Below are positions 41,984 to 50,750 of a DNA stretch of 64,000 bases, piece after piece. The notes under the pieces were generated by a model. It saw nothing but the letters and a program-made list of their open reading frames with translations. It was not told where the DNA came from and ran no database searches. A program made the position numbers and the translations under genes. The stretch's first letter is position 1, and the number at the start of each line of letters is the position of its first letter. This DNA is from G965237725 sp965237725 (GTDB lineage Bacteria; Pseudomonadota; Gammaproteobacteria; Arenicellales; Poriferihabitantaceae): NCBI GenBank assembly GCA_965237725.1, contig OZ250151.1, forward strand, positions 1,054,001-1,118,000, written 5' to 3'.

Positions 41984-43066
41984 TCAATCAACCGCCTCTC
42001 TTAACCATTGGTGCAACTTGGAGGTGGATAATTCGCTGTCGATGCCGCCATTGGGATCCACAACCAAAGGACCCGGACGATAGCCCATAGAGTTCAAACC
42101 GCGCTGAACATTTTTGACCAGTACAAGATCTTCAGCAAACGTGGTCTGCCGATCCAGATCAACAATTGTTTGCAAAGTCGCATCAACGTTGCCATCGTCG
42201 GAATACCATCCCCGATACACACGAACATCATCCACCGCCAATGGACGCCAGTGGTATGTATTGACCACACCGCCGGGATAAATCTGAAATGACATGGACG
42301 GCCACAGAAAAAAACTGCCATAGTCGGACCCACTGACGTCATACCAGGCCTCGTCGCTCATGGTTGCTTTTGCAGAATGGCGCAATACCTTACCCTCACC
42401 AAATGGCGCTACATTGTAAGAACCCGGATCAATTACCCCTTTGGCAAAATCCGGATGAGCGCCTTTGCAGTGATAGCACTCATTGTAATTTTCAACTGCG
42501 GTTAACCAGTTACAGCCCTCGTCCGCATGATGCTCGTGGGCGAAAACCTGCTTCTCAATGTTCGGGCACAAATCCAGTATCTGCGCTTTGACACCGGGGT
42601 AACACGTTTCCATGGACTCACAATTTTCGTCCAGATTAACAAAAACAAATCCAAGAAACTCTTCCACTCGTATTTGTGGCACACATATTTTTGAAGCATC
42701 AAATCCGGGTACCGACTGGGAGTTGGGCGCACCAATCAACTGCCCTTCGAGATCATAAGTCCAGGCATGGTAGGGGCAGGTGATTCGGGGCTTGGTACCA
42801 CTACCTTCAACCAATAGATGGCCGCGGTGCTGGCAAACGTTATACATTCCACGCAGTCGTTTATCCTGCCCGCGTATGACAAACAAATCCTGATCAAATA
42901 TGGAAAGACTAAGATAATCACCCGGGTTGGCGACTTGGGAGCTGTGGCAGGCCAGTTGCCAGGTTTTGAAATAAATTTCAGTTCGTACCGATCGAAATAT
43001 GTTTTCATCGGTAAAGTATTTTGCCGGCAAACCGAGGATGGGCGCGTAGCTAACAGGTTTATTCAT
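41984..43066 (-). CDS. Rieske oxygenase of the carnitine/glycine-betaine type
   Basis: The 360-residue protein has a Rieske motif CQHR...CPYH (Cys78, His80, Cys97, His100) and iron ligands in ENYNECYHCKGAHPDF (His199, His204). The bridging residue is Glu196, as in CntA/YeaW and GbcA, which oxidise carnitine, betaine or related quaternary amines. The length (360) is close to CntA. DPGSYNVAP and SFQIYPGGVVNTYHWRP are like that branch. A palindrome GTACATTTGTAC lies 39 bp upstream of its start. No reductase gene is seen nearby. It probably starts demethylation or C-N cleavage of a methylated amine, whose product could go to the flavoprotein at 44122. Confidence 0.88.
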   Translation of the reverse strand: MNKPVSYAPILGLPAKYFTDENIFRSVRTEIYFKTWQLACHSSQVANPGDYLSLSIFDQDLFVIRGQDKRLRGMYNVCQHRGHLLVEGSGTKPRITCPYHAWTYDLEGQLIGAPNSQSVPGFDASKICVPQIRVEEFLGFVFVNLDENCESMETCYPGVKAQILDLCPNIEKQVFAHEHHADEGCNWLTAVENYNECYHCKGAHPDFAKGVIDPGSYNVAPFGEGKVLRHSAKATMSDEAWYDVSGSDYGSFFLWPSMSFQIYPGGVVNTYHWRPLAVDDVRVYRGWYSDDGNVDATLQTIVDLDRQTTFAEDLVLVKNVQRGLNSMGYRPGPLVVDPNGGIDSELSTSKLHQWLREAVD

Positions 43067-43104
43067 GATTTGAACTCGATAATCAATATTCCGTCTAGAA
43101 TTTA

Positions 43105-43116
43105 GTACATTTGTAC
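43105..43116. promoter_or_regulatory. Candidate RpiR operator upstream of the Rieske gene
   Basis: GTACA-TT-TGTAC is a perfect palindrome 39 bp before the Rieske start codon. The core TACA-NN-TGTA also occurs in the palindrome between the RpiR and flavoprotein genes at 44072-44087, so one regulator may bind both. Confidence 0.5.
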
Positions 43117-43159
43117 CATAATAGTCAACAATTGATCAATTGTATTTTACGCTTGAGTA

Positions 43160-44050
43160 TTAGGTTTCGTATATTCCCGAATCCCATCGAAGCTGGGTGA
43201 ATTTGTCGATGTGTTTTCCTGCCTTGGCTCCCCCTTTTGCCACCAGTAAAGCGCACAGCGTCTCGAGCAATGCGATAACCGCAGAATTGGAATGGAAAAA
43301 TTGCGGGGTATGGGTGGGCGCGTGTAAGCCGATACCCGATTCCCGATAAATGGTGGCCGCCGGACTATCGGAAATCCCCACGGTCTTCGCGCCCCTTTGG
43401 TTTGCATAGCGACAGGCATCAATAACATCAGTGCGATAGGGCTGGAAAGTCATGGACACCAGCAGGTCTTTTTTACTAATGTTAACAATATCGTCCATGG
43501 GCAAACTGCCGTGTCGGGGAATCAAAATAAAGTTTTCAAATATCATCCGCGATACATACCAGAAGTTATATGCCAATGGATAACCCGAGCCAACCCCAAG
43601 CACAAAAACCCGCTCTGCCTGAATCATCCATTTCACCGCCTTATCCAGTTTTTTCAAATCCAGCCCCTGATAGGTTTGTTCGAGATTGTTCAGCATCGAA
43701 GATGCGACCTCACTGACAATTTTTGAATTTCCACCCTGCTTTTCCATGGCCTGGAGGAATTTGACCCGTTCTTCTGCGCTGCCACTACCGCTACGTACAA
43801 AGTCCCGAAATCGCTCGCGCATGGCCTCATAACCTTCAAATCCAAGCTGTCGCGCCAGTCGAACAAAACTATTGGGATGGACATCCGCCCGGGCGGCGAG
43901 ATTGCGCATGGTCTGCACGCCAACCTCATAGGGATGGTCGATGACGTATCGCGCGGTGATTTGCAATTGGGTTGGTAGTTCGGGAAACGATGCCAGAAGA
44001 TTTTCAATCACCTCTTCCTGACTTTTTGGGGGACGCATCTTTTGTGACAT
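43160..44050 (-). CDS. RpiR family transcriptional regulator (HTH plus SIS domain)
   Basis: The protein, 296 residues from the ATG at 44050, has an N-terminal RpiR-type HTH (about 15-90: LPTQLQITARYVIDHPYEVG, MRNLAARADVHPNSFVRLARQLG). A SIS domain (about 125-265) has RVFVLGVGSGYPLAYNFWYV and DLLVSMTFQPYRTDVIDACRYA. SIS domains usually sense phosphorylated sugars, but many RpiR proteins near amine catabolism genes act on other ligands. A longer frame from TTG at 44095 would run across the palindrome at 44072-44087 and is less likely. It is divergent from the flavoprotein gene and upstream of the Rieske gene, with the same operator core at both. Confidence 0.92.
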   Translation of the reverse strand: MSQKMRPPKSQEEVIENLLASFPELPTQLQITARYVIDHPYEVGVQTMRNLAARADVHPNSFVRLARQLGFEGYEAMRERFRDFVRSGSGSAEERVKFLQAMEKQGGNSKIVSEVASSMLNNLEQTYQGLDLKKLDKAVKWMIQAERVFVLGVGSGYPLAYNFWYVSRMIFENFILIPRHGSLPMDDIVNISKKDLLVSMTFQPYRTDVIDACRYANQRGAKTVGISDSPAATIYRESGIGLHAPTHTPQFFHSNSAVIALLETLCALLVAKGGAKAGKHIDKFTQLRWDSGIYET

Positions 44051-44071
44051 ATGAACACTTGAATTACAATT

Positions 44072-44087
44072 TGATACAAGTGTATCA
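44072..44087. promoter_or_regulatory. Candidate RpiR operator between regulator and flavoprotein gene
   Basis: TGATAC-AAGT-GTATCA is a perfect palindrome in the 71 bp between the divergent starts at 44050 and 44122. Its core TACA-AG-TGTA matches the box at 43106-43115. An overlapping pair ACACTTG/CAAGTGT (44055-44083) adds symmetry. It is placed to regulate both genes. Confidence 0.55.
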
Positions 44088-44121
44088 TTGGCCAATATTT
44101 AAATCACCAACATTTTTGTTA

Positions 44122-46557
44122 ATGACAATTCCTTCCCAATCGAAAACCATAATAATCGGTGGTGGTGTCATGGGTTGCTCCCTGGCCTACCATCTGTGTA
44201 AAGAGGGTGAGACCGACGTTACCCTGCTGGAAAAAGGCGAGCTGACATCGGGCTCAACCTGGCATGCAGCCGGACAAATAACCCATTCGGTGAGTCACTA
44301 CGGTTTGGCCAAGATGGCAGCTTATGGTACAGAATTATATCCTTCCCTGGAAAGCGAGACCGGTCAATCCTGTAGCTGGCATGGCTGCGGCAGTCTGCGC
44401 ATTGCCTATGAAGATGCCGAGGTTGACTGGTTAAATTACACCCTCTCCATCGGCAAGGGGTTTGGTCATGAAATGGAAGTTGTAGATCTGGATCGAATTC
44501 GGCAACTCCATCCTTTTTATAATCTGGATGGCGTCAAGGCGGCATTGCATACCACCGGTGACGGCCACGTTGATCCTGCTGGGGTTGCCTTTGCCATGGC
44601 CAAAGGCGCACGCATGATGGGCGCTAATGTGATCCGGCAAAATCGGGTGACCGGCATCAGCCAGCAATCCAATGGTGAATATACCGTGCACACCGAAGCG
44701 GGCGATATAACCGCCGAACGCGTTGTGAATGCGGGGGGCACCTACGCCCGGCAAATTGCCGCCTGGGTCGGTCTGGACTTGCCCATCGCTAACATGCTTC
44801 ACCATTACCTGGTAACCGACACCGTCCCTGAATTCCTGGAACTGGACTATGAACTTCCCGTGATTCGGGATGATCGCGAAGTTTCAGGTTATGTGCGTAT
44901 GGAACAGAAATCCGGGTTAATCGGTATTTATGAAAAAGCCAATGCAACATCAGTGTGGGATGACGGTACGCCCTGGGAATCTGAAAGCGAATTATTCGAA
45001 GCGGACTATCCGAGAATTATGCCGTGGCTGGAAAATGCCATGAAACGGATGCCCATTCTCTCAGAGCTGGGTATCAAACGGGTTGTCCATGGCGCAATCA
45101 CCCATCCACCCGACGGCAATATGTTGCTCGGCCCATCGGGCCTGGAAAATTTCTGGTTATGCTGTGGATCCCAGGTGGGTATCGCCTGGGGCCCCGGCGC
45201 CGGAAAATATCTGGCCCAATGGATGGTGCACGGTTCCGCGGATATTTCTATGAGCAGTTTCGACCCACGGAGATTCGGTGCCGATATCGATGACACCTAT
45301 CGTATTGAGAAAGCCAAAGAGGACTATTTGCTCCGCCATGAAATTCCTTTTCCGGCTCTCGATCGCCCGGGGTGTCGCCCATCCCACTCAAAGCTATCAC
45401 CACTTTATGAGGTACTCAAAGACAAGGGCGCGGTCTACCAGGATATCTATGGCTGGGAACGGCCATTTTGGTACGCCACCGGCAATATGTCCCAAAAACA
45501 CATTCATAGTTTTTTGCGCAATGAATTACATGACATCGTTGGCGAGGAAGTTAACCGGCTTCGCAAATATGCGGGTATCGCTGATCTCACTGCCTTTTCC
45601 AAACTGGAAGTTTCGGGGAATGACGCCGAGAATTATTTAGGCCGTATCTCATCCAATAAACTGCCCAAAAACCAGGGCAGCGTCAGTTTGACTTATATGA
45701 TTGTACCTAACGGCAGAATTGAAGGGGAATCGACGTTTATCAAACTCGGTGAAAATCATTTCTATCTGGTTTATGCGGCAGCTAAAGAAGCATCGTTGCT
45801 TAACTGGATGGAAACCCAGATCACGGCAGATGAGTCAGTGACTATTACCAACGTATCAAACGATTATGGCGTGATCATGCTGGCCGGCCCACTATCGCGA
45901 AAAATTCTCGGCCAATGCACAACGGCACCACTGGACAATGAAAGCTTTCGCTGGTTGTCTACCCAGCACATTAATGTTGCTGGTGTAGATAACGTTCGGG
46001 CGATGCGGGTGACCTACACCGGGGAGCTTGGATGGGAACTCCATGTACCCATGTCCGGCATGTTGGAAGTTTATGGCGCTTTGATATCAACCGAGCATAG
46101 CGATGATCTGGTCCACGTCGGTTCTGCAACCTTGAATGCCATGCGGATGGAAAAGGCGTATCGGTCAGGCCATGAAATTACTAATGAAGTTACTTTAGCT
46201 GAAGCAGACGTTTTACGGTTTTCCCGAGAACAGGGTTTTCAGGGTGCTGAGGTATCTCTACAGCCAGCAAGTCGTTGGGTTCTGGTTTATCTAAAAATTG
46301 ATGAGCCCGGCGAAAATGATGTCGCTGCAGATCCCTTGGGATCAGAAACCGTGCTGCAAAACGGCAGCCTTGTTGGACACATTTCATCTGGCGGATACGG
46401 CTATAGCACAGGAAATTATCTTGCATTTGCCTATGTCAAAACTAGTGTTGCCAAGCCTGGCACCCAACTCGAAGTTTCCATACTGGGGAAACCCCGAGGA
46501 GCGGTTATACTCGATGATGCAATGTGGGATCCTGGAAACATATTGCCGCGTGCGTAA
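44122..46557 (+). CDS. Dimethylglycine/sarcosine dehydrogenase-like flavoprotein (FAD plus GcvT domains)
   Basis: The 811-residue protein has an FAD-dependent oxidase domain (1 to about 370), starting with TIIIGGGVMGCSLAYHLCKE and TSGSTWHAAGQITHS, where His48 would carry covalent FAD. An FAO-type linker domain follows, then an aminomethyltransferase (GcvT) part (about 430-800) with YAGIADLTAFSKLEVSGNDA and TYTGELGWELHVP. This architecture fits dimethylglycine or sarcosine dehydrogenase, which removes an N-methyl group and passes it to folate. The ATG at 44122 was chosen because the upstream extension overlaps the regulator gene. It is controlled from the shared operator region, with the Rieske oxygenase likely acting before it. 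Confidence 0.92.
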   Translation: MTIPSQSKTIIIGGGVMGCSLAYHLCKEGETDVTLLEKGELTSGSTWHAAGQITHSVSHYGLAKMAAYGTELYPSLESETGQSCSWHGCGSLRIAYEDAEVDWLNYTLSIGKGFGHEMEVVDLDRIRQLHPFYNLDGVKAALHTTGDGHVDPAGVAFAMAKGARMMGANVIRQNRVTGISQQSNGEYTVHTEAGDITAERVVNAGGTYARQIAAWVGLDLPIANMLHHYLVTDTVPEFLELDYELPVIRDDREVSGYVRMEQKSGLIGIYEKANATSVWDDGTPWESESELFEADYPRIMPWLENAMKRMPILSELGIKRVVHGAITHPPDGNMLLGPSGLENFWLCCGSQVGIAWGPGAGKYLAQWMVHGSADISMSSFDPRRFGADIDDTYRIEKAKEDYLLRHEIPFPALDRPGCRPSHSKLSPLYEVLKDKGAVYQDIYGWERPFWYATGNMSQKHIHSFLRNELHDIVGEEVNRLRKYAGIADLTAFSKLEVSGNDAENYLGRISSNKLPKNQGSVSLTYMIVPNGRIEGESTFIKLGENHFYLVYAAAKEASLLNWMETQITADESVTITNVSNDYGVIMLAGPLSRKILGQCTTAPLDNESFRWLSTQHINVAGVDNVRAMRVTYTGELGWELHVPMSGMLEVYGALISTEHSDDLVHVGSATLNAMRMEKAYRSGHEITNEVTLAEADVLRFSREQGFQGAEVSLQPASRWVLVYLKIDEPGENDVAADPLGSETVLQNGSLVGHISSGGYGYSTGNYLAFAYVKTSVAKPGTQLEVSILGKPRGAVILDDAMWDPGNILPRA

Positions 46558-46610
46558 CAATATAATGTTTAACATTAATTTTCTTAAATTAAAATTTTGG
46601 AGCATCCACA

Positions 46611-46991
46611 ATGGATAAACAACGATTTGAACTTGGTCTTGAAAAACGCAAAGCAACCCTGGGCGCAGAGTATGTCGAAAAAAATCTTGAAGCGGCAGAT
46701 GATTTCACCCGCCCATTCCAGGAAATGATGACAGAATGGTGTTGGGGATTTGGCTGGGGTGATGATGCCATCGATGCGAAAACCCGGTCGATGATGAATC
46801 TGACTATGATTGGCGCATTGGGTAAAATGCACGAATGGGAAATCCATTGCCGTGGCGCGATCAGCAATGGGGTTACCAAAAACCAGTTACGGGCTATCAT
46901 TCATGTTATTGCCATATATTGCGGCGTCCCCCAGTCTCTTGAATGCTCCCGAGTCGCCCAAAAAGTTATTGCAGAAACAGGATTAGAATAA
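46611..46991 (+). CDS. Carboxymuconolactone decarboxylase-family protein
   Basis: The 126-residue protein is a small all-helical CMD/AhpD-like protein: RFELGLEKRKATLGAEYVEK, FQEMMTEWCWGFGWGDDAID, KTRSMMNLTMIGALGKMHEW and EIHCRGAISNGVTKNQLRAI, then YCGVPQSLECSRV. It lacks the CxxC of AhpD, so it is of the gamma-carboxymuconolactone decarboxylase type; Trp/His-rich variants have diverse roles. It follows the flavoprotein gene by 53 nt and is probably co-transcribed. The reaction here is unknown. Confidence 0.87.
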   Translation: MDKQRFELGLEKRKATLGAEYVEKNLEAADDFTRPFQEMMTEWCWGFGWGDDAIDAKTRSMMNLTMIGALGKMHEWEIHCRGAISNGVTKNQLRAIIHVIAIYCGVPQSLECSRVAQKVIAETGLE

Positions 46992-48017
46992 GGATTTTTT
47001 AAAGATCAGTCCGACGGTCTTCTTACGGCGCAGATCTTGTTCATTTGCGACCAAAAAACCATCAGAAAATTTTTCATATAATAACTCCAGGGCAATGGTA
47101 ATGCCGTTCTCATAAGTATGGGTCACAGATAGCCCAAATTGCTTATCCGGCATTTCTTTCAATTCTTCTGATCTACCGAGTCGCCCGGAAAACAACCACT
47201 GATCCGAGGGTTGATATGCAACCTCCAGGGACAATGCCCGGGGTCGATTTTCGTCAGCCTCAGCTATGAAATCATCCAAAGCCCAGATGCCTTCCACGCC
47301 CATAAACCACTCGGTGGACTGCCGGGTAACATAAAAACTGCCTGCCGACACTGGATTGTGACCGACCGTAAACTCAGACTCGATGGGTAAATCATGAGCT
47401 TCTGCAAGATCTGAAACATACCCAAACCCAAAACCAAATGCACTTTTATCTGATGCGTAGATCAGATTAATCCCGTAGTCAATTTCGTCGTTATCTGGCT
47501 GACTGTCTACCTCGCTATCAAGGATATAAAACGAGTTTTGAAATCCGGCCGCCCACTGGTATTCGAGTTTAATTGATTCTTTTTTGATTTCACCGAATTC
47601 AATCAGGGAATCGTGAATATCAAAACGAGTAAAGGATTCAATAAATGGTAAATCAATACGCCCCACTGCAACAGAAAATTTGTTGAGTTGGGTTTCCAAA
47701 AACAGCTCGTCGAATTCCAGATTCCAGTCTCGGCCCTTTTCGATATCAAAATCCACAAACAGACGGCTGGTATGGGGTAATTCCATTTCGACTTCGGATT
47801 TAACACTATACAGCGCATCGGTTTGGCTTCTGTGTTTGCGCCCATCAACCCCATCGAATCTTGAACGCAGGATTTCCACTTCGAGATCAGATTCCATTTC
47901 AATTTCAAAACCAGAACCATCTCCGGCACAAAGGTTCACGCAAAATAAACTGATAACAAAATAACAGCTGCCTGTTAACCAGCATCTAAAGTCATTTGTC
48001 TTAAGCAAGGTCGACAT
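46983..48017 (-). CDS. LbtU-like outer-membrane beta-barrel protein
   Basis: The 344-residue protein has a Sec signal peptide (about 1-31, ending CVNLCAG) and an all-beta, alternating pattern to the end, with a C-terminal Phe (FKKSLF) as expected for BAM-assembled barrels. LFLETQLNKFSVAVGRIDLPFI, FDIHDSLIEFGEIKKESIKL, NDEIDYGINLIYASDKSAFGFG and ALSLEVAYQPSDQWLFSGRLG resemble the LbtU siderophore-porin family. Substrate and specificity cannot be told. Its 3' end overlaps that of the CMD gene by 9 bp. It is divergent from the response-regulator gene (155 bp) and may be regulated by it. Confidence 0.68.
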   Translation of the reverse strand: MSTLLKTNDFRCWLTGSCYFVISLFCVNLCAGDGSGFEIEMESDLEVEILRSRFDGVDGRKHRSQTDALYSVKSEVEMELPHTSRLFVDFDIEKGRDWNLEFDELFLETQLNKFSVAVGRIDLPFIESFTRFDIHDSLIEFGEIKKESIKLEYQWAAGFQNSFYILDSEVDSQPDNDEIDYGINLIYASDKSAFGFGFGYVSDLAEAHDLPIESEFTVGHNPVSAGSFYVTRQSTEWFMGVEGIWALDDFIAEADENRPRALSLEVAYQPSDQWLFSGRLGRSEELKEMPDKQFGLSVTHTYENGITIALELLYEKFSDGFLVANEQDLRRKKTVGLIFKKSLF

Positions 48018-48172
48018 AACTATTTATTGATTTTAATTCACGATATATGACGGATTAACTTCACCATTTTGTAATATTAATGATAACAGCTATACCCTAT
48101 TCAGACGATCCATTAAAATCCCTCCTCAAACATACCACTCAAAAAACAGGTTTAAAACAGGGCTGCAAATTT

Positions 48173-48853
48173 ATGCGAATATTATTAATTGAGGATGACC
48201 AGACTCTGTCCAGGTTTATCATCAAGGGATTAAAGGAAGCAGGCTACTCGGTGGAGAACGCCCACGATGGCATGGACGGACTCGATCTTGCGATAAATGA
48301 TAACTTTGATCTCGCAATTATCGATATCATGCTTCCCAGACTGGATGGTCTTTCGATAATTAAAAGAATGCGTCAGGAACAGGTCAATCTGCCAGTCATA
48401 ATTCTCAGCGCTAAACGATCAATTGATGATCGAATTACAGGCTTACAACAGGGCAGCGATGATTACCTGGTAAAACCATTTTCATTTAGCGAACTGCTCG
48501 CCCGAGTCCAGGCATTGCTGCGCAGAGCGAAAAATGAAGTTGAACCGACAACATTACGGATTGACGGCCTTGCCATTGACCTGCTTACACGAGAAGTAAC
48601 ACGGGATGGAAAACGAATCGACCTCCAACCCAAAGAATTTGCCCTGCTCGAATACTTGATTCGAAACAAGGGGCACGTAGTCACAAAGAACATGATCACA
48701 GAGCGGGTATGGAATTATAATTTTGACCCCCAAACCAATATCGTCGAAGCACGTATCAGTACGCTGCGTGAAAAAATTGACAAGGACTTTGATTACCCAT
48801 TATTACAAACCCGGCGCGGCATGGGTTATGTAATGAAACGAGCCGATGACTAA
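48173..48853 (+). CDS. OmpR-family response regulator
   Basis: The protein, 226 residues from the ATG at 48173, has a receiver domain with the acidic pair EDD (8-9), the phosphorylation site Asp51 in LAIIDIMLPRLDGL and Lys in ILSAKRS. A winged-helix output domain (about 130-225) has LTREVTRDGKRIDLQPKEFA and NIVEARISTLREKIDKDF. Residues encoded upstream (48080-48172) do not belong to the domain. It overlaps the sensor kinase gene by 8 bp. The signal is unknown; the divergent outer-membrane barrel gene is a likely target. Confidence 0.95.
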   Translation: MRILLIEDDQTLSRFIIKGLKEAGYSVENAHDGMDGLDLAINDNFDLAIIDIMLPRLDGLSIIKRMRQEQVNLPVIILSAKRSIDDRITGLQQGSDDYLVKPFSFSELLARVQALLRRAKNEVEPTTLRIDGLAIDLLTREVTRDGKRIDLQPKEFALLEYLIRNKGHVVTKNMITERVWNYNFDPQTNIVEARISTLREKIDKDFDYPLLQTRRGMGYVMKRADD

Positions 48854-50249
48854 AGCTCCGCGTACCCTTTCCTACAGACTGACCCTCTGGTACATATCAG
48901 CATTTGCGGTATTTATCATTGCAGCGGTGGTTTCGGTTTCATTAACCATTAACAGTATTCTGAACTATCGGGTAAATGAAGATTTAACCGAGGAGCTCGA
49001 AGAATACACATTGTTCTATGAATCGGGGGAATTAGATGGAATTAGTAAAGCGCTGGAATACGAAATGCTCGAAGGCAAGAGCGCGAGTGAGTTTATTCGA
49101 ATCATTAATTTAAACGGCGAATCGGTTGTAGATACTGGCCCACTAGACTGGTCGGAAATTGAAAGCGACATGATTTCAATCGCCCAACTGAGAGTTAGCG
49201 AACAGCCCGTACTACGAGACTTCGAATTTAGGGTTGCCGACGATGAGAGCATGGATATGCGAGAAATTTATGGATTTGTTGGCGAAGACACGATTTTACA
49301 TTATGGCGAATCCCTTGAAGCTAACCAGGATTTGATGGAAGCATTATATTATTCATTTCTTGTCATGCTGATTATCGTTTTACCCAGCGCAAGTGTGGTT
49401 GGATGGTTAATGGCCAGAAATGCGGTCAGGGGAATTGAAGAAGTCAGTCGTACAGCGGCCACGATTCATAGCGGCCAGCTGGATCATCGGGTCAGTGTTG
49501 ATTCCCAGGATCTGGAAATACAGAATCTTGCCAGCACTTTTAATTCAATGCTGGATCGGATTCGCGAACTGGTAAATGAAACACGCAATATGATTGATAA
49601 TATCGCCCACGATTTGCGCAGCCCACTGACGCGAATTCGGGTTATATCAGAATCAGTACTGACCAACGGCCATAGCAAGGAGGAAATCACCACATCTGCA
49701 ACCCAGACTATCGAAGAGTGCGACCGTTTGCTGCAAATGATCAATGTATCCCTTGATGTCGCTGAAGCTGAATCCGGAACGGGAAATTCAAATTTTGAAT
49801 CTGTTAACCTGTCCCATATTGCAAAGGACGCATGCGAATTATTTGAACCCGTGGCTGAACAAAGTCAGATTTTATTCCGCTGCGACATTCAAGATAATAA
49901 CAATATTCGCGGTAATGTCCAAAACCTGCAACGTATGTTAGCCAACCTGCTGGACAATGCCCTGAAGTACACCCCAGCGGATGGTGAGGTTGGTTTAAAA
50001 CTAAAATCCGATGCAGACATTGTTGTTGTAACCATTACCGATACCGGAATCGGTATTCCCGAGGATGAACAACCACAAATTTTCAATCGGTTTTACCGAT
50101 GCGATCAAAGTCGATCCAGAGAAGGTTGTGGGCTGGGCCTGAGTTATGCCCGGGCCGTGGCGAGGGGTCATAAAGGCGACATTACAGTCACCAGTGAACC
50201 TGGCAAAGGAAGCAGTTTTATCATCACTCTTCCCGCCATTCATAGTTGA
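48846..50249 (+). CDS. Sensor histidine kinase
   Basis: The 467-residue inner-membrane kinase has a first TM helix (about 13-36), a periplasmic acidic sensor region (about 40-165), and a second TM (about 168-190). A HAMP linker (RNAVRGIEEVSRTAATIHSG), the HisKA dimerisation domain with His255 (MIDNIAHDLRSPLTRIR) and the ATPase domain follow. In the last, NLLDNALKYTPADG, ITDTGIGIPED and RSREGCGLGLSYARAVARGH are clear. It partners the response regulator encoded directly upstream. Confidence 0.95.
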   Translation: MTKAPRTLSYRLTLWYISAFAVFIIAAVVSVSLTINSILNYRVNEDLTEELEEYTLFYESGELDGISKALEYEMLEGKSASEFIRIINLNGESVVDTGPLDWSEIESDMISIAQLRVSEQPVLRDFEFRVADDESMDMREIYGFVGEDTILHYGESLEANQDLMEALYYSFLVMLIIVLPSASVVGWLMARNAVRGIEEVSRTAATIHSGQLDHRVSVDSQDLEIQNLASTFNSMLDRIRELVNETRNMIDNIAHDLRSPLTRIRVISESVLTNGHSKEEITTSATQTIEECDRLLQMINVSLDVAEAESGTGNSNFESVNLSHIAKDACELFEPVAEQSQILFRCDIQDNNNIRGNVQNLQRMLANLLDNALKYTPADGEVGLKLKSDADIVVVTITDTGIGIPEDEQPQIFNRFYRCDQSRSREGCGLGLSYARAVARGHKGDITVTSEPGKGSSFIITLPAIHS

Positions 50250-50310
50250 ACAGTTGCAGAGGCTCCTCAATTACAGATAATTAATCTATTCATCAGGTTG
50301 AGGTAAAAAT

Positions 50311-50362
50311 CGGGTGATACGCTTTAGTTCTGCACAGATTGATGTATTAACCGGATCACCCG
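50311..50362. promoter_or_regulatory. Inverted repeat after the sensor kinase gene
   Basis: CGGGTGAT and ATCACCCG form 8-bp arms around a 36-nt loop, 62 bp after the kinase stop. It could slow or end transcription; no T-run follows directly. The rest of the 500-bp gap 50250-50750 holds one short frame (below) and the leader of the dehydrogenase gene, with an AGAGGA ribosome site at 50738-50743. Confidence 0.4.
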
Positions 50363-50396
50363 TTTACATCGAATCTCAAGATAGCAGATATAGGCG

Positions 50397-50522
50397 ATGA
50401 CAAAAGACCCCTTTCAAATGCAGTTGAATCTGACAAATAAATTTGTTCTCATAACCGGAACTGTGGGCTATTTCATGCCAGTAATTTTTGCAACAACCCC
50501 TCTCCTGATTAAAGTGATTTAA
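50397..50522 (+). CDS. Possible 41-residue membrane peptide
   Basis: An ATG at 50397 opens a 41-codon frame (MTKDPFQMQLNLTNKFVLIT...) with a hydrophobic stretch (about residues 16-41) long enough for one membrane helix and a stop TAA at 50520-50522. The ribosome site is weak (ATAGGCG). It sits in the long gap between the sensor kinase and the dehydrogenase. It could be a genuine small membrane peptide or chance. I do not recognise it. Confidence 0.3.
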   Translation: MTKDPFQMQLNLTNKFVLITGTVGYFMPVIFATTPLLIKVI

Positions 50523-50750
50523 CCTCCGAGTTATCCGCTCAGGTTATCTCCTCGGGCTCTCAACCAAGGGTTTGGTCGCAACATCGTATCATCCGGACAA
50601 TCTGGCGGTTGGCTGGTAATGACAAAATCCAGCCGTAATAGGTAATTTTTCTTAACCTATATCCTTCCAATGGATTACAATAATCTCAATACCGGCAATC
50701 TATCAATTGCCTGATTAATTCAATTTCCAGAATATATAGAGGACTATCCC

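Noticed and set aside
50259..50270. CAGAGGCTCCTC after the sensor kinase gene resembles an inverted MITE end
   Set aside because: Only about 11 bases match, no second end and no target duplication nearby.
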